Positions 57,218 to 64,000 of a DNA stretch of 64,000 nucleotides are shown in pieces. Every line of letters begins with the position of its first letter. The first letter of the stretch is position 1. The DNA lies in assembly GCA_019022495.1 (NCBI GenBank), contig JAFEKR010000002.1, forward strand, positions 5,332,001 through 5,396,000, read 5' to 3'. The notes beneath the pieces were generated by a model, which did no database searches, was not told the origin of the DNA, and worked only from the letters and a program-made list of their open reading frames with translations. This stretch comes from Epichloe hybrida (taxonomy: Eukaryota; Ascomycota; Sordariomycetes; Hypocreales; Clavicipitaceae). A program made the translations under genes and the position numbers.

Positions 57218-58747
57218 TTAGGCAAATCCTGCGCCGATGATCCAGCTCACATCATCGTTGTACGAAGCAGTAGCATCAAAAAAATGGACACCACCATTAC
57301 TCGCCACATGGACGCTGTTGTAGTAGTGGCGGAGAAAGCGGGTGGGATAGCTCCACGAGCGGATAGAGTTGCCCTGGCCGTTGAGACCAGCGAGGGAGCA
57401 GAAAGTGGCGTCCTCGGCGTACTGCTTGGAGCCGTCGTTGGCGTAGAGGACGAGGTCGAAGTAGTGGTGACGGAGGAAGCTGCCGGGGGCATCGACGGAC
57501 TCGAACGAGTAGCAGGCGCCGTTTCCAAGGCCAGTGCGAACAGTCCAGCTGGCCTGCTTCTTGAGGGCAGCAGCGCTGGACGAGGAGACGACCCGGGTGC
57601 TCACGACGGAGCCGCTGCGGACGATGTAGCGCGTGGTGCAGCAGGACGAGGTGGCGCGGAGGGAGATGGACGAGCCGACGGCGAGACGGGGTCCGGTGTT
57701 CAGCGAGGCGGTCGCGTACCCGGCGGCGGCGATGTTGGCCTGGACAGCATCCTCGGTGGCATCGGACGGGTAGCCGGCGGTCATGGCGCCCTCGTAGAAG
57801 GTGCCCTGGGCGCCTATGCTGTTGTCGCCGCCGATGCCGAGGACGATGGCGCCCTCCTTGCTCATGGGGTTGTAGCCAGCCACCGTCGGCCGGCCGCCGC
57901 TGAAGTAGGTCGACAGGGAGCCAGGACGCTGGGCGTCGGCGCCGCGGAGGGCCCAGTGGTTGGGCTTCCCCTTGACGGCGGCCGTGAAGAAACGGTGCGG
58001 AACGGAGGGGTCGGCGGGGTTGTTCTTGGGGCTGCGGCCCGAGAAGAGGCCGTTCTCCAGGTCGGCCATGAGCCAGGGCCCGGGGCCGGCGCCGGAGCCC
58101 CAGAAGGTGTTGTCGCCGTAGTAGATGGCCTCCATGTGGCCGTTGCCCGTGTCGTTGCCGCTGACCTCTGCGTTGCCATAGTCGAAGCAGCACCCGGCGT
58201 TGTAGTGGCTCCCGTCGAGCACCGCGTACATGCCCTGGGGCTGGTCGCCGACGGCGATGCCGCGGGCCGCGTTGTTCCTGTACCCCGTGCCGGGCGAGAC
58301 GAAGACGCCGTACGCCCTCTGCCCGCCGCCCAGCGTCACGGGCGCACCGATGGCGCTGGCCAGGTTGTCGCTCCCGTCGGCCTCGGGACCGCGGAAGGCG
58401 CCGCAGGGCGCTCGCTTCAGATGGTTCCCGCGGCCGGACTGGTCGTGGATGACGGAGATGAGGCACGTCGTGTTGGCGCAGAAGGCGTCCTGCGCGGCGG
58501 CGTTGGCACCGGCCCCGGGCGAGAGTGGCGCAATTTCGGCCATGGCGCCGTCCGACCCGCGAACCACCTGGTACAACGGCCCCTTGTAGGCGCTGTACAG
58601 GGCCCGCGTCGTGCCGTGGGCCGCGACGCACGGTGTGCCTCCGGCGGCGAAGATGTCACACGGTGCGCCGAGGCACCGGGCGGCGAGGCATGTCGCGGCA
58701 GCGAGGCCGAGGCCGAGGCCGAGGGAGCGACTTGGCTTCGAAAGCAT
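57218..58747 (-). CDS. abfB: Alpha-L-arabinofuranosidase B, GH54 with CBM42
   Basis: A single exon from Met 58747 gives 509 aa (an in-frame upstream Met at 58795 would precede the signal). The signal peptide is residues 1-28 (MLSKPSRSLGLGLGLAAATC ... LGA). The GH54 beta-sandwich catalytic domain spans ~29-350. Glu231 (WLMADLENGLF) and Asp308 (GIGGDNSIGAQG) correspond by spacing (77 residues against 76) to the nucleophile and acid/base of Aspergillus AbfB. The C-terminal ~160 residues are a CBM42 beta-trefoil (HHYFDLVLYAND, RFLRHYYNSVHVA, SYNDDVSWIIGAGFA). The secreted enzyme removes arabinofuranosyl side chains from arabinoxylan and arabinan. GC3 is very high, giving long open frames on the opposite strand that are shadows. 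Confidence 0.95.
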   Translation of the reverse strand: MLSKPSRSLGLGLGLAAATCLAARCLGAPCDIFAAGGTPCVAAHGTTRALYSAYKGPLYQVVRGSDGAMAEIAPLSPGAGANAAAQDAFCANTTCLISVIHDQSGRGNHLKRAPCGAFRGPEADGSDNLASAIGAPVTLGGGQRAYGVFVSPGTGYRNNAARGIAVGDQPQGMYAVLDGSHYNAGCCFDYGNAEVSGNDTGNGHMEAIYYGDNTFWGSGAGPGPWLMADLENGLFSGRSPKNNPADPSVPHRFFTAAVKGKPNHWALRGADAQRPGSLSTYFSGGRPTVAGYNPMSKEGAIVLGIGGDNSIGAQGTFYEGAMTAGYPSDATEDAVQANIAAAGYATASLNTGPRLAVGSSISLRATSSCCTTRYIVRSGSVVSTRVVSSSSAAALKKQASWTVRTGLGNGACYSFESVDAPGSFLRHHYFDLVLYANDGSKQYAEDATFCSLAGLNGQGNSIRSWSYPTRFLRHYYNSVHVASNGGVHFFDATASYNDDVSWIIGAGFA

Positions 58748-61700
58748 GGTTTCCCGGCGGAATACGAGTGCTTCTTTTTTTAATATATTCCACAACGAGA
58801 TATTCGGTTGTCAACAAGGAAGAAAGAAGCTCGAACCACGCATGGCGGTTTTTTTTTTATTTTTTTTTAAAGGGGGGGCAGCTTGTTGCCATCGTGGGGT
58901 CTGGTTACATATGACTTGCTCTTCATTCAAAAAAGACTGACCTACTTGCTCCGTTACTCCGTACGAAGCCAAGTCGGCACGCACAGTATCCAGGCATCCA
59001 GGGAATCAACGCGATTCGCCACGCAAGTAATAGAGGAAAGAGGACTTCCCATACCCCGCATCGAAATACCAATCGTGAGTCTGGTGGACTCTCTTCTGGT
59101 GCGATGCGCCACTTTCCCGAATCCCGGATCACGAAAACGAAAAGCTCTGGTGCAGGTGACCGAATTAGTGATGCGCACCAATGGGATCGGGGAAGCGCGC
59201 CGCCGCCAAATGCTTCACAACCACAAGAGCTCTCCCCCTCCATCCGGCCCGGCGTCCTTTTTTCTTCTTTCATCTCCTTGCCTCGTTCAGGCCGTGCGTC
59301 ATGTACTCCGGATTCGAGCATTGTTTTCTCCAACGAAGGTCGCATCGTCTTCGCTCGACGGGGTGGAATAGGTGCGCGAGATTTTTGCATTCACGCAACG
59401 CTTCTTCGGTCTGGGATCGGGTTCGGTCACCACATCTTGCCCTCTGGTTGCCCTCTGGTTGCCCTCTGGTTGCCCTCTGGCAATTCAGTGAATGATGCTG
59501 TTCAGTCTTCCCTTCCCTCTCCTCCGACGTCACCGTGACCAAGGTTGCAGAAGGGACATTCTTTGCTGTCGTTCCTACTGCAAGCAGTCGGTCGGCATAT
59601 TTCCAATGCTCGCAACATGGTATTGGACGACCGATTTTTTTTGTCAATGCATTGAGAGCAAATCAACTTTGTTGGGAGCAGTCATTGAATCGCCTATTTA
59701 GTAAACAGAAACAGAGAGCATCCCATCTCTCGCTTGGGCGAATACATGGCGTTTGCCGCAACCAGTTATTTGCCCCCCCTCCTACGGACCCTACGGACCA
59801 GAGAATGATGATAAAACTCGACTTGTCGAAATATGTCCTGTCCCTTCCGCTCCACGTGAGACGGGCACCCCAATCGAAATCCAGCATGTAAAAAAAAATA
59901 GTCTTGCTCTTGACTGCGATGCTACCTACTTGCGCTGGACAAACCTTTAACAGCCCCTTGCGTAGTCTAGGCCCATTCACGATACGACTCACCGAGGCGC
60001 AGGCAGCTTCAAGTATCGATTCGAAGGGGAAATTTCCAGTCGTTGACGGGTCTCTCTGCTGCGCCGTGCTCGATGAACGAGCCGGTGGTTGATTCCAACG
60101 ACGGAGTAAGGAGACTGGACCTTTTCCACGGGATATTGCCAAACACTGCGTTTGTTCTCTTCTCCTTTCTTGAAAAAAAGAAGAGGAAGAAGAGGAAGAG
60201 GAAATGACTATCTGGTAGGTGGCGAGAACTTGCCATCTCTTGCACTCGGCAGATGCCAGCCAGTCGGCTCTGTTCGCTGAACGCTGAATACTGCTCTACG
60301 ACAATGGTGTGCATATCACCTTTGGATTCGGTGTTGATAACCGCTGATGAGTAACAGCACAGATACAAATCCCACCGTGACCACCCACCATTGTTTCCGT
60401 TGAAGATCCCTCGAGCCTCATTGGGGCGGATGTGAAATCCATCTTCGGGGGGTAATGATGGGACACTTTGGACACTTTCTACCGGGGTGGTTCGCGATTT
60501 GGGGACACCACACGGGAGATTAGCTAGGCGGGGACGGCTCTTCGTTGGCGACGCTGATCTGGGGATGGACGAGCATGATGGGCAGTGGCGATCCGTTCGT
60601 AGGGGCAAAAGATTGACGAGGGGACCGAATCGGGCATCCCGGGGGAATGCAGATCCCACCAAGTCGGCTGCGAAGCTCGTTGGCATGTTTTTTCTGTTGC
60701 GAGTAAAGAAGAGCACGGATGCCCTCGGCATACGGAGTCCCCCGTGGTTGAGTTCTTCATGCTGCAATATCGTACATTGATTTGTCATGATGGGTGCGGC
60801 CACCACTCCGCACACCCCGGGGTGGGGCCCCTGCTGCCACGGATGGAACAAGGAGACTTCCTCTCATGTTTCGCGTCATGGAAGACAAATCACTTGCAGA
60901 AGTCAGGTGGTTTGTCGGCCATGTGCGTAAAAAAAAAAAAAAAAGGTTCATGTCTCGAACAGCCGCCAGTAGCGCAGAACTGGGCGCGGCACTACATACG
61001 CTACGCAGAACGCCGTGGCCGGCCAAGCCAGACGAGCCAGACCAGTTGGCAGGCATTGCGGGTGGACAAAGAGCTCGCTTGGCCGTGGGGGAATTTCGAA
61101 TCCAGCATGCAGATGATCCAGTGCGTGAGGCTCAACCCGTGGTTGGTGGGTTGGTGCATCTGATAAATCTGATAATCCCATTAATTCCGGGCTGCCTCGA
61201 TTTCTCGACTGGACGGAACACTTAACAAGGACGTGGAAACATCCGATGTTGAACCCCCCCCCCCTCCCTTCCTAGTCCCAGTTTGACGTCAATGAGTTGA
61301 CCCTTGGCATCAACGACAAAAGGTGTCATTTGCGGCGATTACATCCTACATTGTGATGAGCCACGAGAATGAACATAATGGACGAGCGAGTCGTGGTTGG
61401 GCGGACACGACGACGTACATAGCTCCGCACACGCACACGCACACGCACATGCAAATGACGATGAAAGTGACATGTAGGAAAAAATTGAACCAGCCGGTTG
61501 TCGCATGCATGCGCCGCATCAAAAAGCGGTGGGAGAAAGTCTGGGCAAGCGGCACCGGTGTCCGATATGGCCGATCCATACGGATTGCGGATTACGGATT
61601 ACGGAGTATGTATATATATGCTCTGTTATTATAATATGGGGGATGGACCAAGTTCTGGCAGCCAGCGGCCCAGCGGTGAAAGATCCGCGCTTGTTGGAGG

Positions 61701-64000
61701 CGACCCGAAGCAAATCGTTCATCTGGCCGTGATACCGACTGAAAGGATCCATCCCTCCCCTCCGCCCCACCCACCTCCAAATTCCAACTCATGATTCGCC
61801 TCACCCCCCCCACCCCCAGTAAGATGCGCCCTGGCCAACAAGGGAGTGGTTACTCCGTCATCTGGCCCGTCTTTCTTTTTCTTTTTTTAGTCGATCTCAC
61901 GGGGTAGGGAGAGAAGGCGGGGGAAAAAAAGAATACGGCGACGACGTTTCAAGCCAAGCCCAGTGACAAGTAGGTAGTTGTGGAAATATTATATATCCGG
62001 TTATTGATTGACCTTTTTAATACTACGCACCCGACGAAGCCGGCAAAGTCGCAGATCCCTGCCAGCACCGCATTGAGCCTTGATAGTTTGACTGGCCCGC
62101 CATCATTCATGAATAATTCTCCATTCCCTGGATTGATCGTCATTTCTCATGTCAGGCAGGAAAGGCAATTGCAGGCAGGCAGGCAGGCAGGCAGCAAACT
62201 TGGCAGGTCAACTAAGCAGAAAATGAGCATGATGAGAAAAAAAAACAAAGCACAAAGTCCGGAGTCTGATGGTCGAGACGCATGCGGTGGAGAAGTCGAC
62301 GTTTCTGCGAGATTACAGATGAGATCCATCATGTCGTGCAGCCACCGAGTCATCCGCCGGAGCCGCAGGACTTTGCTGCATCTCGAGCGACAATGACACA
62401 AAATTTGACAGAACGCACGCACAGCACGTTTGACCACATCGGGTGGTCCAGGTCCGACTCATGGGAGAAATCTTATTCGTGCGCAAGTTTCGCATCCGAG
62501 CAGCCGTGTTACCGGTGGTTCCTTGGGGGTTGCCACGCTCCGTTGCATACCTACCATGTCTTTCTGGCATGCCGGTGCCAATGGCGACGGGGGGGGATTA
62601 TATAATAATTTATGACTTTTTGACGGTGATTGATGTGGGCGAGTGCAGGGGAGGAGGAGGGTGACAGGAATGCAGAACAGGGAGAAAAGAAGGGGTGTGC
62701 TGCAGCATTCCAATGGCCGGCCGAGCCTGCTCCATGTATCTGACTTCTTCTTCTGCTTCTTCTGCTTCTTCTTTTCCCCTCCGAGAAACAGCATGACTGG
62801 TGCCCCTTTTTTCACTCCCATTGTTGACCTTGCTCCGCACGCTCAGGGCACACGCAGTCTTGCAGGATCCATTCATATCATGTTGCTTCAACCAACGTCC
62901 GTCCCTTGTGCCAAGAATAAAGTGCGGATGGATGCGGATGCGGCAATCGCCACTTCACCCTTTTTCAACAGTTCAGGCACGAAAAAAGCATGGGAGTAGA
63001 ATAATACATATATATATATAGCAGGATCTAACAACGGTGCGGGGACCAAAACAACAAAGTGCCCGAGATATGTATGTAATCGATGCTATTAATAACATGG
63101 CAATCCATGTTCCATCTGTCATGGTTCACATGTACCAAGTACTCCGTATATCGCAAGGCTAAAATAATCCGTATTTAGCTGACAAGCAACCGACAAATGG
63201 ACCGATGGACCGATGACGACGAAACATGGAACTGTTTGTACACTTGGAATCTCCCCGCGTGCAAACGCCACTACGCTCGAGACGTCTCGCCATCGCATCA
63301 GCAAGCAATTCTGCTGCAGGAAACATGACAGTCCCCTCTGGCCCCGTGCAAATTTTCAGGAAGACGAGCAATTGAGGTGAGGCTTGCTTGCATGCATGCA
63401 TGCACTCTACACGAATCGCTCCCTCAGTGGCAGGCGCAATCGATCTCGATTGTAAAATCGCTTCTTCTTCTTCTTCTTCTTCTCTGCTTTGCATTGCATT
63501 GATGAATGAATGGTGTTTGATTCCCGGACTGCATGCACCAGATGCTTGCAGGAAGGAGCTAATGCAGCTAGCTACTGTCTTGCTATCAGCCCCCATATTT
63601 TTATCTTATTATATCATGCCCGGTCTTGTTATGGGGGGTTTTTTTTTCTTTTGGTTTTTCTTGCTGTCAACGGGATGCGGCGAGGCGGCAGAAAATCGGT
63701 GTGCAAAATCTCCTTGCTCGCATTCGATTCTCATCATGTAGTCCATACATGACCATCTTGCAAAGAGAGCGGCTACCATTTGGAGACATGGACAGACCGC
63801 CATGAGACGAGGCAGGAGCGATATTGTGTACAATGATCCGTCCGTTGCACGGATTACGGACTACAGACGATAACAGGATAAGAGACATGTCGATGCAGGG
63901 GTGTGCACATGTTGTGGATGCAGACACGGTCCCGTTTAGGTTGTCATGAGAGACAAGAGCGTGGGATCACGCAGCCAAGGGGCATGGGCCGGTAGGGAGG
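58748..64000. other. Gene-free right end, 5.25 kb, with many simple repeats
   Basis: I found no credible gene on either strand. The stretch is rich in simple repeats: TTGCCCTCTGG four times (59437-59480), CACACG (about 61426-61447), a CAGG array (about 62171-62194), CTTCTTCTG (about 62745-62772), TATATA (about 63007-63018) and TTC (about 63462-63482). Three exact TACTCCGTA-type 9-mers occur (58955, 61600, 63140). It could be the upstream regulatory region or leader of a gene beyond the window; that is inference. The longest frame (480 bp, minus 59663-60142) has no recognisable content. Confidence 0.55.
59437..59480. repeat. 11-bp tandem repeat, four copies
   Basis: TTGCCCTCTGG is repeated four times without change (59437, 59448, 59459, 59470). 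It lies in non-coding DNA. Confidence 0.9.

Noticed and set aside
57158..58783. 541-aa open frame on the plus strand and 444-aa minus frame over the arabinofuranosidase
   Set aside because: Both are shadow frames produced by the very high GC3 of abfB. They are Ala/Gly/Val- or Arg/His-rich without domains.
62949..63596. 145-aa minus-strand frame at 63159-63596 as a possible gene at the right end
   Set aside because: Contains a poly-Glu run from a TTC microsatellite, no recognisable domain and no splice partners.

Overview
The window comes from a filamentous ascomycete, most likely a member of the Hypocreales. The evidence is short introns (about 50-120 bp) with GTRNGY donors and CTRAY branch points, compact genes separated by 0.3-3 kb, and recognisable Pezizomycotina proteins such as an OS-4/SSK2-type MAPKKK, CrnA-type nitrate transporter, GH54 AbfB and Hsp70-like ATPase. 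I cannot assign a species. The first ~1.6 kb is an AT-rich island resembling sequence degraded by repeat-induced point mutation (RIP). A less degraded palindromic element with terminal inverted repeats lies inside it.

Layout. At 2.5-12 kb lie the HOG-pathway MAPKKK, cytidine deaminase, a secreted Ser/Thr-rich protein with EPCPE repeats, and a Ser/Pro-rich conserved protein. At 13.5-17.7 kb an unknown coiled-coil protein and an Hsp70-like ATPase are divergently transcribed from a 241-bp spacer with tandem 13-bp repeats. At 18-28 kb lie a WDR5/Swd3-like WD40 protein, a GPI-anchored Kre9/Knh1-type wall protein, a nitrate transporter and NAD-dependent methylene-THF dehydrogenase. At 30-38 kb lie a large disordered fungal protein, Apq12-like nuclear envelope protein, GPN3 GTPase and S-adenosylmethionine synthase. 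At 40-53 kb lie a broken SRPK-like kinase, a conserved unknown, a PI-PLC-like phosphodiesterase, a conserved protein with a mitochondrial-style N-terminus, and an intact SRPK-like kinase. At 54-59 kb a Pdx1-like E3-binding protein is divergent from a two-TM mitochondrial protein, followed by AbfB arabinofuranosidase. The last 5.25 kb has no gene I can support.

Most genes are unconnected housekeeping functions, as is usual in fungi. MTD1 and SAM synthase both belong to one-carbon metabolism but are 9 kb apart and not an operon. The less ordinary parts are the unknown/Hsp70-like divergent pair, the kinase paralogue decaying through two frame disruptions, the intact kinase whose DFG motif reads DFD, and a 9-mer, TACTCCGTA, found at least 12 times and only between genes. 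I saw no tRNA, rRNA or CRISPR. Exon borders were assigned by eye from splice consensus, frame and family conservation.
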